Shown here: positions 5,454 through 12,571 of the stretch, one piece after another | Numbering within the stretch: the stretch's first letter is position 1 | How the letters are laid out: every line of letters begins with the position of its first letter | Origin: Acidobacteriota bacterium | GTDB lineage: Bacteria; Acidobacteriota; Vicinamibacteria; Vicinamibacterales; Vicinamibacteraceae | Length of the DNA: 17,885 bases | Direction of reading: 5' to 3' | Assembly (NCBI GenBank): GCA_023429845.1 | Contig: JAEZCY010000308.1 | Span: 1-17,885 of the forward strand | Notes under the pieces: model-generated | Told to the model about the DNA's origin: nothing | What the model saw: only the letters and a program-made list of their open reading frames with translations | The model's database searches: none | Made by a program: the position numbers and the translations under genes

Positions 5454-6893
5454 GTGGGACACACGCTTCTCCAGAAGGTCTGGGACCGCCACACGGTTCG
5501 GCGGCTTCCGACGGGGCAGACACAGCTCTTCATCGGCCTGCACCTCGTGCACGAGGTGACGAGCCCGCAGGCCTTCGACGACCTGCGACGGCGTGGCTGG
5601 CCGGTGCGCTTTCCCGAGCGCACCTTCGCGACCGTGGATCACATCGTGCCGACTGGCAGCCTCGCCCGTCCCTTCCAGGACACGATGGCCGAGGCCATGA
5701 TGTCGGCCCTCGAACGCAACTGCCGCGAGTTCGGTGTGCCCCTGTACGACCACTCCACCGGTCGGCAGGGCATCGTGCACGTCATTGGCCCCGAGCTCGG
5801 GCTGACGCAGCCGGGCATGACCATCGCGTGCGGCGACAGCCACACGTCCACGCACGGCGCGTTCGGCGCGGTGGCGTTCGGCATTGGCACCTCGCAGGTC
5901 CGGGACGTGCTCGCGAGCCAGTGCCTCGCGATGGAGCCTCTGAAGGTCCGGCGCATTCGTGTGGATGGCACGCTGCCGCGCGGCGTGTACGCCAAGGACG
6001 TGATCCTCGAGATCATCAGGGTGCTCGGCGTGAAGGGCGGCGTGGGCTACGCCTACGAGTACGCAGGCTCGGCCGTCGAGGCGATGTCGATGGACGAGCG
6101 CATGACGATGTGCAACATGTCCATCGAGGGCGGCGCGCGCGTTGGGTATGTGAACCCGGACGAGACGACCTTCGCGTACATGGAAGGACGGCCGTTCGCG
6201 CCGGCGGGAGACGCCTTCGAACGAGCGAAGACCTGGTGGCGCTCGATGGCGAGCGACGCAGACGCGCGGTACGACGACGACGTGCAGCTGCAGGCCGACA
6301 CGCTGAGCCCCGTGGTGACGTGGGGGCTGCACCCCGGGCAGTCGGTGGGCGTTGACCAGCGCGTGCCCGTGCCGGCGGACGTGCCCGACGAGGAACGCCC
6401 GCTCGTGGAAGAGGCGCTGCAGTTCATGGGCTTCGCACCCGGCCAGGCAGTCGAGGGCACGAAGATCGACGTTGCGTTCGTCGGTTCGTGCACGAACTCG
6501 CGGCTGTCGGATCTGCGCGAGGCGGCCCGCTTCGTGCGCGGCCACAAGATCGCGCGTCACGTGCGCGCGATGGTGGTGCCCGGCTCCCAGTCGGTGCTCG
6601 CGGCCGCCGAGGCCGAGGGCCTGCACGAGGTCTTCATCGAGGCAGGTTTCGACTGGCGCGGCTCCGGCTGCTCGATGTGCCTGGGCATGAACCCCGACAA
6701 GCTGCAGGGGCGCGAGATGAGCGCCTCGTCGTCGAACCGCAACTTCAAGGGCCGGCAGGGTAGCCCCACGGGGCGCACGCTGCTCATGAGTCCGGCGATG
6801 GTCGCTGCGGCGGCGGTGGCCGGCGAAGTCGTGGACATCCGGAAGTTCGATCCGGCGGCCGCTGACGCGTCGCTGGCGGGAGGTGCAGCATGA
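5454..6893 (+). CDS. leuC: 3-isopropylmalate dehydratase large subunit
   Basis: With LeuD, isomerises 2-isopropylmalate to 3-isopropylmalate in leucine synthesis, using a [4Fe-4S] cluster. The frame is open far upstream. The GTG at 5454 is chosen because the protein then begins GHTLLQKVWDRHTV, aligning with the usual LeuC amino terminus; it gives 479 residues, close to the roughly 466 of enteric LeuC. The cluster ligands are Cys346 (GSCTNSR) and Cys406/Cys409 (GSGCSMCLGMNPD). LVHEVTSPQAFD and the DSHTSTHGAFG active-site motif are also present. There is no ribosome-binding site, but a TATAAT sits 7 nt upstream, so translation from a leaderless mRNA is likely. It overlaps leuD by 4 nt (ATGA). 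Homoaconitase-type relatives are less likely given leuA, leuB and leuD alongside. Confidence 0.97.
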   Translation: MGHTLLQKVWDRHTVRRLPTGQTQLFIGLHLVHEVTSPQAFDDLRRRGWPVRFPERTFATVDHIVPTGSLARPFQDTMAEAMMSALERNCREFGVPLYDHSTGRQGIVHVIGPELGLTQPGMTIACGDSHTSTHGAFGAVAFGIGTSQVRDVLASQCLAMEPLKVRRIRVDGTLPRGVYAKDVILEIIRVLGVKGGVGYAYEYAGSAVEAMSMDERMTMCNMSIEGGARVGYVNPDETTFAYMEGRPFAPAGDAFERAKTWWRSMASDADARYDDDVQLQADTLSPVVTWGLHPGQSVGVDQRVPVPADVPDEERPLVEEALQFMGFAPGQAVEGTKIDVAFVGSCTNSRLSDLREAARFVRGHKIARHVRAMVVPGSQSVLAAAEAEGLHEVFIEAGFDWRGSGCSMCLGMNPDKLQGREMSASSSNRNFKGRQGSPTGRTLLMSPAMVAAAAVAGEVVDIRKFDPAAADASLAGGAA

Positions 6894-7498
6894 GCGCCGT
6901 TGTGCGGATCGAACGCGTCGAGGGACGACTGATGCCGCTGCGCGGGCACGACATCGACACCGATCGCATCATCCCGGCGCGGTTCCTGCGGGTGATCACC
7001 TTCGAGGGTCTCGAGCAGCACGCGTTCGAGGACGACATCGTGTCGCGGGCGCAGCAGGGCTCTCCTCATCCTTTCGCGCAGGAGCGCTTCGCGGCTGCGC
7101 GAATCCTCGTGGTGAATCGCAACTTCGGCTGCGGCTCGTCGCGCGAGCACGCGCCGCAGGCGCTGCACCGCTGGGGCATCCAGGCCGTGGTCGGCGAGTC
7201 GTTCTCCGAGATCTTCTTCGGCAACAGCCTCGCGATCGGCTTGCCCTGCGTCACGGCCGCGGCTGCGGATCTCGAGTGGCTGCAGACGCTCGCCGAGACC
7301 GAGCCGGAGCGTGCGGCGGTCCTCGACCTCGGACGCGGCACGCTGCAGGTGGGCGACCGGTCGGTGGCCGTCTCGGCGCCGCGCGCCGCCCTCGAGGCAT
7401 TGACGACGGGCGCGTGGGATGCCACGGGACTGCTGCTCGAGGACGAAGCCGCAGTGCGCGCCTCGGCGAACCGGCTGCCATACGTCAGCGGGTTCTGA
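6890..7498 (+). CDS. leuD: 3-isopropylmalate dehydratase small subunit
   Basis: Supplies the swivel domain that completes the LeuC active site. The 202 residues equal the usual LeuD length (about 201). Family signatures are DIDTDRIIPARFL (21-33), the substrate-binding NFGCGSSREHAPQAL (78-92), and SFSEIFFGNSLAIGLP. The ATG overlaps the leuC TGA (ATGA), with GGGAGG 6 nt upstream, so it is translationally coupled to leuC and probably made in equal amounts. It ends 43 nt before the stop codon of the convergent lysR gene, with no obvious strong terminator in the gap. Confidence 0.97.
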   Translation: MSAVVRIERVEGRLMPLRGHDIDTDRIIPARFLRVITFEGLEQHAFEDDIVSRAQQGSPHPFAQERFAAARILVVNRNFGCGSSREHAPQALHRWGIQAVVGESFSEIFFGNSLAIGLPCVTAAAADLEWLQTLAETEPERAAVLDLGRGTLQVGDRSVAVSAPRAALEALTTGAWDATGLLLEDEAAVRASANRLPYVSGF

Positions 7499-7541
7499 CG
7501 CGTCGCCGGCGCGCAGGGACGGGCGGCAACCGTTGGCCGTG

Positions 7542-8453
7542 CTACTCGCTGGCGGCGATGCCGGGCGGCACGTCCTTCTCGACCCGCCGTGCGACGTCGA
7601 GGAAGGCCAGCGCCGCGTGCGACAGCTGCGCGTGCTCGGGATAGACGAGGCGGAGATGGCGGGGCAGCCGCACCTGCGACACGGGCACGGCCGACAGGCG
7701 GCCCGTCGTGATTTCGGCGATGGCGCAGCGACGGGGAAGCAGCGCAACACCGAGATTCATCTCCACCGCGCGCTTGATGCCGTCGATGCTCGGCAGTGCG
7801 AGCGTGATGTTCAACTGCTCGTGGCGCTGTTCGAACAGCCGCAGGACGCGCTCGCGGGCCGGCGACGCTTCGTTGTGCGCGATGACGTCCTGACGTCCGA
7901 ACTCCGCCATCGTCACCTGCGCGCGGCTGGCGAGCGGGTGACTGGGCGAGGCCAGCATCACCAGTTCGTCGTCGCCGATGACGATGGAGGCAAGGCCCTT
8001 CTCGGCTGGCGGGAAGCTGAGTACGCCCACGTCGAGACTGCGCTGCAGCACCTCGACGCCGATCTGCCGGCTCGGCACGCGTCGTATGTCCACCTGCACG
8101 CGGGGATGGGCGCGGTGGAACTGCTCGACGACGGGGAGCACCACGTGGACGGCCGCTTCGTTGGCCCCGATGAGGACGCGGCCACGCTGCAGGTCGCGCA
8201 GTTCGCGCACCGCGCTGTCGGCTTCCTCGGCGAGCCGCATCAGGCGCTGCGCGTAATCGAGGAGGACGCGCCCGGCCTCGGTGAGCTTGCCGTCCTTTGC
8301 CGCCCGGTCGAACAGCCGTTCGCCGAGGTGGTCCTCCAGGCGGCGTATTGCCTGGCTGACGGCGGGCTGGGTCCGATGCAGGCGCGCCGCGGCTTTCGAG
8401 AAGCTGCGTTCCGAAGCCACGGTCAGAAATACCTGCAGTTCAGCGAGATCCAT
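7542..8453 (-). CDS. LysR-family transcriptional regulator
   Basis: A 303-residue LysR-type regulator of typical length. The N-terminal winged helix-turn-helix is clear: SFSKAAARLHRTQPAVSQAI at 17-36, then RRLEDHLGERLFDR to 50. A linker helix rich in leucine and charged residues follows to about 90. A two-lobed effector-binding domain includes VLIGANEAAVHVVLPVV and the LVMLASPSHPLA strand-turn. The ATG start has GGAGGG about 11 nt upstream. It lies inside the leucine gene set, convergent to leuD and divergent from leuA. That is the classic LysR arrangement with a divergently transcribed target, so regulation of leuA (and of itself) is inferred. The effector is unknown; 2-isopropylmalate or leucine would make sense. 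It is not LeuO by sequence recognition. Confidence 0.93.
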   Translation of the reverse strand: MDLAELQVFLTVASERSFSKAAARLHRTQPAVSQAIRRLEDHLGERLFDRAAKDGKLTEAGRVLLDYAQRLMRLAEEADSAVRELRDLQRGRVLIGANEAAVHVVLPVVEQFHRAHPRVQVDIRRVPSRQIGVEVLQRSLDVGVLSFPPAEKGLASIVIGDDELVMLASPSHPLASRAQVTMAEFGRQDVIAHNEASPARERVLRLFEQRHEQLNITLALPSIDGIKRAVEMNLGVALLPRRCAIAEITTGRLSAVPVSQVRLPRHLRLVYPEHAQLSHAALAFLDVARRVEKDVPPGIAASE

Positions 8454-8496
8454 CGGATGGTTCGCCCTCCGGGGCGGCAGGTCCCTGTTTGTGGGA

Positions 8497-8520
8497 TTAT
8501 AATTCCAGAAAGATTATAAC
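8497..8520. promoter_or_regulatory. AT-rich dyad between lysR and leuA (operator/promoter)
   Basis: TTATAAT (8497-8503) and ATTATAA (8513-8519) form a perfect 7-bp dyad with a 9-nt spacer, an AT-rich island in very GC-rich DNA. The size and symmetry fit a LysR-type regulator dimer site. The arms also contain TATAAT (8498-8503) and TATAAC (8515-8520), both possible -10 boxes for leuA, so binding and transcription initiation would overlap. It starts 44 nt upstream of the lysR ATG. The arm sequence TTATAAT recurs at the leuC promoter (5440-5446). Confidence 0.55.
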
Positions 8521-8572
8521 CTTGACTAACAGGTGGCCATCCGGGAATGTGGCAGTGAGGAGACTTGTCCAG

Positions 8573-9772
8573 ATGACTTCCGATGTCCTCGTGTTCGACA
8601 CGACGCTCCGCGACGGTGAACAGGCGCCTGGGTTTTCGCTCCGCGTGGCGGAAAAGCTGGCTCTCGCGCGCCGGCTCGAGATGCTGGGCGTGGACATCAT
8701 CGAGGCGGGCTTCCCGATTGCCTCGCACGACGATGCGGAGTCGGTGAAGCGGATTGCGCACGAGATTCAGGGGCCGACGATCGCGGCCCTGGCGCGGTGC
8801 ACGCAGGCCGACATCGATTGCGCCGGCCAGGCCGTGGCCGCCGCCCGCAAGAGCCGCATCCACACGTTCCTCGCCACGTCGGACCTGCACCTCGAGCGCA
8901 AGCTGCGCATGACGCGCGATCAGTGTCTCGAGACCGCGGTCACCGCCGTGACCCGCGCGCGCCAGTTCACAGACGACGTCCAGTTCTCGGCCGAGGACGC
9001 GACGCGGAGCGATCCGGAGTTCCTGGCCAAGGTCGTCGAGGCCGTGATCGAGGCCGGCGCCACCACCATCAACCTGCCCGACACGGTGGGCTACTGCACG
9101 CCGGACGAGATTCAGCACTTCTTCGAGCAGATTCGCGCCAGCGTGCCGGGCAGTGACCGCGTCGTGTTCAGCACGCACTGCCACGACGATCTCGGACTCG
9201 CCGTCGCCAACAGCATCGCCGCGCTCCAGGGTGGCGCGCGCCAGGTGGAGTGCACGATCAACGGCATCGGCGAACGCGCCGGCAACGCCGCACTCGAGGA
9301 AGTCGTGATGATCACGCGCGTGCGTGCCGACCGTGCGCCGTTCACCACGCGCATCGAGGCGCGCGAGCTGTTTGCCACGAGTCAGCTGCTCACCGAGCTG
9401 ACGGGCGAGGCCGTGCAGGCCAACAAGGCGGTCGTCGGGCGCAACGCGTTCGCGCACGAGTCGGGGATTCACCAGGACGGCATGCTGAAGGACCGTCGCA
9501 CGTACGAGATCATGTCGCCTGACAGCGTCGGTGTGCCGAAGACGACCCTCGTGCTCGGCAAGCACTCGGGACGTCACGCCGTGGCGCAGAAGTGCGAGGC
9601 GCTGGGTTACACGTTCGGCAAGCGCGAACTGGATCAGGTCTACCGGGCGATGATCGCCTTGGCCGACACCCAGAAGCACGTGTCTGACGAGGAGCTGGCG
9701 GCCATTGCCGCGCAGGTGAAGGCCGAGGCTGCCCACGTGGCCACGCCCGTCGGCTACGGGCACGGCGTCTAG
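8573..9772 (+). CDS. leuA: 2-isopropylmalate synthase, short form without regulatory domain
   Basis: Condenses 2-ketoisovalerate with acetyl-CoA, the committed step of leucine synthesis. The TIM-barrel catalytic domain is complete: FDTTLRDGEQAPGFS with Arg13 and metal ligand Asp14, the STHCHDDLG motif with His202 and His204, and NGIGERAGNAALEE (230-243) with Asn238. The accessory segment GRNAFAHESGIHQDGM (289-304) follows. The start at 8573 is supported by GAGGAGA (8557-8563) 9 nt upstream; the frame is open further back. At 399 residues it stops where the roughly 120-residue leucine-binding regulatory domain of enteric LeuA would begin. Only 61 nt separate it from leuB, so no displaced domain can follow. 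It may be feedback-insensitive. Motif similarity favours isopropylmalate synthase over homocitrate or citramalate synthase, but a short NifV-like activity cannot be fully excluded. Confidence 0.9.
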   Translation: MTSDVLVFDTTLRDGEQAPGFSLRVAEKLALARRLEMLGVDIIEAGFPIASHDDAESVKRIAHEIQGPTIAALARCTQADIDCAGQAVAAARKSRIHTFLATSDLHLERKLRMTRDQCLETAVTAVTRARQFTDDVQFSAEDATRSDPEFLAKVVEAVIEAGATTINLPDTVGYCTPDEIQHFFEQIRASVPGSDRVVFSTHCHDDLGLAVANSIAALQGGARQVECTINGIGERAGNAALEEVVMITRVRADRAPFTTRIEARELFATSQLLTELTGEAVQANKAVVGRNAFAHESGIHQDGMLKDRRTYEIMSPDSVGVPKTTLVLGKHSGRHAVAQKCEALGYTFGKRELDQVYRAMIALADTQKHVSDEELAAIAAQVKAEAAHVATPVGYGHGV

Positions 9773-9778
9773 ACGCCG
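9763..9778. other. 16-bp perfect palindrome over the leuA stop codon
   Basis: CGGCGTCT (9763-9770) is followed directly by its reverse complement AGACGCCG (9771-9778), with the TAG stop codon at the centre (9770-9772). As RNA it would fold only with a small central loop. As DNA it is a perfect two-fold site. Confidence 0.5.
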
Positions 9779-9793
9779 CCGGCCCCGCGCTCT

Positions 9794-9810
9794 CCGCTCG
9801 TCGCGAGCGG
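9794..9810 (+). terminator. Compact hairpin in the leuA-leuB gap
   Basis: CCGCTCG (9794-9800), loop TCG, CGAGCGG (9804-9810) is a perfect 7-bp stem 22 nt after the leuA stop. There is no following T-tract. It lies just upstream of the proposed leuB -10 box, so it could end or attenuate leuA transcripts or influence the leuB promoter. Confidence 0.4.
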
Positions 9811-9820
9811 CGGCGTACCG

Positions 9821-9826
9821 TAAGAT
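9821..9826 (+). promoter_or_regulatory. leuB -10 box (TAAGAT), leaderless spacing
   Basis: TAAGAT ends exactly 7 nt before the leuB ATG, the same spacing as TATAAT to leuC. The intervening bases (TTGCGGC) have no Shine-Dalgarno sequence. No consensus -35 is obvious. Confidence 0.5.
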
Positions 9827-9833
9827 TTGCGGC

Positions 9834-10895
9834 ATGAATCGCTCGCTCGTGCTGCTTCCCGGCGACGGCATCGGTCCCGAGGTGATCGCCGCCGCCGGAG
9901 TCGTCCTCCAGGCGGTGTGCAACCGCTTCTCGCATCGGATCGACACCCGCACCCACCTGATCGGCGGCGCTGCATTGCGCGCCGGCCTGCCCGTCTACCC
10001 GGACGAGACGCGCGCCGCCTGCACCGCGGGCGACCCCGTGCTGCTCGGCGCGGTGGGCGACCCGGCGTTCGACCATCTGCCCCGCGAAGAGAAGATCGAA
10101 ACCGGTCTCCTCGCCCTGCGCTCGTCGATGGGGGTCTACGCGAATCTCCGACCCGCACGCGCCTGGGAAGGGCTCGAGGACGCCACGCCGTTCAAGGCGC
10201 AGCGCACCGCGGGAACCGACCTGATCATCGTGCGCGAGTTGCTGGGCGGCCTGTACTTCGGCCAACCGCGCGGCATTGCCGCCGACGGACAATCCGCACA
10301 CAACACGATGGGCTACACGGTGGGCGAGGTGCAGCGCGTCGCCCACGTGGCGTTCCGCCTCGCCCGCGCCCGCAGCAAACGTCTCCTCTCGGTGGACAAG
10401 GCGAACGTGCTCGAGACGTCGCAATTGTGGCGTCGCACGGTGACCGCGCTTGCGGCCGAGTACCCCGACGTCGCGGTCGAGCACCAGTATGTGGACGCGT
10501 TCGCCATGAACCTCGCGCTCAACCCGACGCGCTACGACGTCGTGCTGACCGAGAACCTGTTCGGCGACATCCTGTCGGACGAAGCTGGTGCGGTGAGCGG
10601 TTCACTCGGCCTCTTGCCGTCGGCGAGCCTCGGCGATGGCGGCGCGCTGTATGAACCGGTGCACGGCTCGGCGCCGACCCTTGCCGGACGGGACGTGGCC
10701 AATCCGGCTGGCGCGATCGGCTCGCTCGCGCTGATCTTCCGCCACAGCTGGGACGGCGACGCCGAAGCGGCGGCAATCGAGTCGGCGCTCGCACGCACGA
10801 TCCGCGAGGGCCACCGCACCGCCGATCTCGTCGCCTCCGGTCAGAAGGCGACGTCGTGTTCACGCTTCGCTCAGCTGGTGGCCGAGCGGATCTGA
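9834..10895 (+). CDS. leuB: 3-isopropylmalate dehydrogenase
   Basis: Oxidatively decarboxylates 3-isopropylmalate with NAD to 2-ketoisocaproate. The 353 residues match the family (about 360). The amino terminus LVLLPGDGIGPEV (5-17) is typical. Substrate-binding arginines lie in LLALRSSMGVYANLRP (Arg96, Arg106) and RELLGGLYFG (Arg134), with the catalytic Tyr141 in the latter. The catalytic lysine is Lys189 (SVDKANVL). Metal-binding aspartates are Asp221 (YVDAFAMNL) and Asp245/Asp249 (GDILSDEAG). The nucleotide-binding loop is EPVHGSAPTLAG (274-285). The ELLGGLYFG form is characteristic of LeuB rather than isocitrate or tartrate dehydrogenase. The ATG lacks a ribosome-binding site and appears to be at or next to a transcription start, so leuB may be transcribed separately from leuA. 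Confidence 0.97.
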   Translation: MNRSLVLLPGDGIGPEVIAAAGVVLQAVCNRFSHRIDTRTHLIGGAALRAGLPVYPDETRAACTAGDPVLLGAVGDPAFDHLPREEKIETGLLALRSSMGVYANLRPARAWEGLEDATPFKAQRTAGTDLIIVRELLGGLYFGQPRGIAADGQSAHNTMGYTVGEVQRVAHVAFRLARARSKRLLSVDKANVLETSQLWRRTVTALAAEYPDVAVEHQYVDAFAMNLALNPTRYDVVLTENLFGDILSDEAGAVSGSLGLLPSASLGDGGALYEPVHGSAPTLAGRDVANPAGAIGSLALIFRHSWDGDAEAAAIESALARTIREGHRTADLVASGQKATSCSRFAQLVAERI

Positions 10896-10928
10896 GCCGG
10901 TCCCGACGGCGCGCTCGGCTCGCTCTTC

Positions 10929-10950
10929 GGGGCGGGCCTGTTGCCGCCCC
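10929..10950 (+). terminator. Hairpin in the leuB-amidohydrolase gap
   Basis: GGGGCGG (10929-10935), an 8-nt loop, then CCGCCCC (10944-10950) forms a perfect 7-bp GC stem 33 nt after the leuB stop. There is no T-tract. It may act as a rho-independent-like terminator for leuB, or be a copy of a dispersed palindromic element, as its symmetrical GGGGCGG/CCGCCCC arms are of that style. It ends 28 nt before the next start codon. Confidence 0.45.
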
Positions 10951-10978
10951 TACCGTGTTCGCCACGAAAGGCACTCGA

Positions 10979-11872
10979 ATGACGCGTCCGATCGCCGCCG
11001 CAGTTCTTGCTGCGGGCCTGCTGGCCTCGACAACGTGGACCGTAGCAACCGCGCAGGAGACCCCGCCGCGTCGATTCGTGATCGACTCGCACCAGCACTG
11101 GCGGTCCAGGCCCGACTACGTTCCAACGCTCGTGAAGGTGTACCGCGCACATGGCGCCATGGCCTGCGTGCTCACGCCCATTGCGAGTCTCGGCGACGTG
11201 ATGGCCGCCGCGAAGCAGCATCCCGACGTCGTGATCCCGTACGGCTATCTGGACGTGGACCACCCGGACGCGCGTGCGCAGCTCGAGCAGTTTGCCAGGG
11301 CCGGCGTCAAGGGCATCAAGATGCACCGGCCGAAGTACGACTGGGATGACTTCGGATACTTCCCGCTCTACGCGCGCATGCAGGAGCTCGGGCTCGTCGC
11401 GCTCTTCCACACCGGCATCGTCGCCGGCGACGGCAGTGGACAGCCCGAGCCATCCTCGATGGCCCGCATGCGACCGTCCTTCCTGCACACGATCGCGCGT
11501 TCGTTCCCGACGCTGAAGATCCAGGGCGCGCACCTTGGCAACCCCTGGTACGACGAAGCCGCGGAGGCGTCCCGCTGGTCGCCGAACCTGTACTTCGACG
11601 TCACGGGATCGACGCTCCAGAAGAAACAGCACGACCTCACGGTCTTCCGCCAGTTCCTGTGGTGGGACGGGCCGGCCGAGCACAGCCCCGCCTCGGCGGT
11701 GTACGCGTTCGAGAAGATCGTGTTCGGCACCGACGAGAGCCCCGACGCGCTGCCGTCGGTGCTGGCCAGATACGAAGCGATGCTCGAGGCCAACAAGGTG
11801 CCCGAGGCGTCGCGCCGGAAGATCTATGGCGAGACCATGGCAAGACTGCTCGGGCTGAAGCGCGCAGGCTGA
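10979..11872 (+). CDS. Exported amidohydrolase-2 family metal-dependent hydrolase
   Basis: A 297-residue TIM-barrel hydrolase of the amidohydrolase-2 type (PF04909-like: decarboxylases, lactonases and related C-C or C-O hydrolases). Metal-site residues are visible: His38 and His40 in DSHQHW, His144 in LFHTG, His185 in GAHLG, and Asp252 in FGTDES. The start at 10979 is chosen because it yields a Sec-type signal sequence (MTRPIAAAVLAAGLLAS, likely cleavage near ATAQ, residues 23-26) and has AAAGG 7 nt upstream; the frame is open further back inside leuB. An exported form suggests a periplasmic role. It lies 6 nt before the first DUF1538 gene, so it probably heads that operon. The substrate is not identifiable. 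Confidence 0.85.
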   Translation: MTRPIAAAVLAAGLLASTTWTVATAQETPPRRFVIDSHQHWRSRPDYVPTLVKVYRAHGAMACVLTPIASLGDVMAAAKQHPDVVIPYGYLDVDHPDARAQLEQFARAGVKGIKMHRPKYDWDDFGYFPLYARMQELGLVALFHTGIVAGDGSGQPEPSSMARMRPSFLHTIARSFPTLKIQGAHLGNPWYDEAAEASRWSPNLYFDVTGSTLQKKQHDLTVFRQFLWWDGPAEHSPASAVYAFEKIVFGTDESPDALPSVLARYEAMLEANKVPEASRRKIYGETMARLLGLKRAG

Positions 11873-11878
11873 CGCAGG

Positions 11879-12571
11879 ATGTCCACACCAGCGACCACGC
11901 GCCTGCGCGAGGTGGCCAGCGCGGTGGCCCCGCTCTTCGCCATGGTGTTATTGCTGCTGCTCGTGCTCGTCGAGCCGTCGCTCGAGTTGTTCCTGCGGCT
12001 GTTCGGCGGTGCGGCGCTGGTCGTCGCCGGCATGGCGCTGCTGTTCGTGGGAATCGAGTTCGGCATCGTGCCGATGGGCCGCTACATCGGCGCGGAGCTT
12101 CCACGGCGCCGTTCGATTGCGCTCATCGTCGCCGTCGCCTTTGCGATGGGTTTCGCCACGACGCTGGCCGAGCCCGACGTGTTCGTACTGGCCTCGCAGG
12201 TCGCGACCGTGTCCGACGGAGCGATCGCGAGTCGCTCGCTGTCGGTCAACATCGCTGTGGGCGTGGGTCTGCTGACCGTGGTGGCGCTGCTGCGCGTGGT
12301 GCACGGGTGGTCGATGCGCGCGATCCTGACGGTCGCGTACGGAGCGATGCTGTGCCTGTCGCTCGTCGCGCCGCACGACGTCGTGCCGCTCGCCTACGAC
12401 GCCGGCAGCGTCACGACGGGTGTGCTGACGGCGCCCGTGGTGCTGGCGCTCGCCATCGGGTTGAGCTCCGTGCTGTCCGGGCGATCGGCGATGACCGACG
12501 GGTTCGGCCTGCTGGGGCTGGCGTCGATCGGTCCCATCCTCTTCGTGCTCGCGCTGGGGCTGCTTTGGTGA
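11879..12571 (+). CDS. DUF1538 membrane protein, first half-gene
   Basis: A 230-residue, very hydrophobic protein with about six predicted membrane segments. Shared DUF1538 motifs are GFATTLAEPDVFVLASQV (about 91-108), YDAGSVTTGVL in the second half, and a C-terminal MTDGFGLLGLASIGPI. The same motifs recur at equivalent positions in the next gene, so the two are homologous repeats. Many DUF1538 proteins are, as I recall, single chains of about 480-500 residues with two repeats; here the repeats are separate genes totalling 473 residues. A transporter or channel role is inferred from topology and from the P-II gene downstream; the transported solute is unknown. The ATG lies 6 nt after the amidohydrolase stop with only a weak CAGG upstream, implying coupled translation. 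Confidence 0.85.
   Translation: MSTPATTRLREVASAVAPLFAMVLLLLLVLVEPSLELFLRLFGGAALVVAGMALLFVGIEFGIVPMGRYIGAELPRRRSIALIVAVAFAMGFATTLAEPDVFVLASQVATVSDGAIASRSLSVNIAVGVGLLTVVALLRVVHGWSMRAILTVAYGAMLCLSLVAPHDVVPLAYDAGSVTTGVLTAPVVLALAIGLSSVLSGRSAMTDGFGLLGLASIGPILFVLALGLLW

Noticed and set aside
8489..8572. Longer LeuA starting upstream of 8573
   Set aside because: The extra residues do not resemble any LeuA amino terminus, would overlap the promoter/operator dyad, and the ATG at 8573 has a good ribosome-binding site.
9773..9833. Possible frameshifted remnant of the LeuA regulatory domain after the stop codon
   Set aside because: Only 61 nt separate the leuA stop from leuB, far too few for the domain, and the catalytic part ends cleanly.
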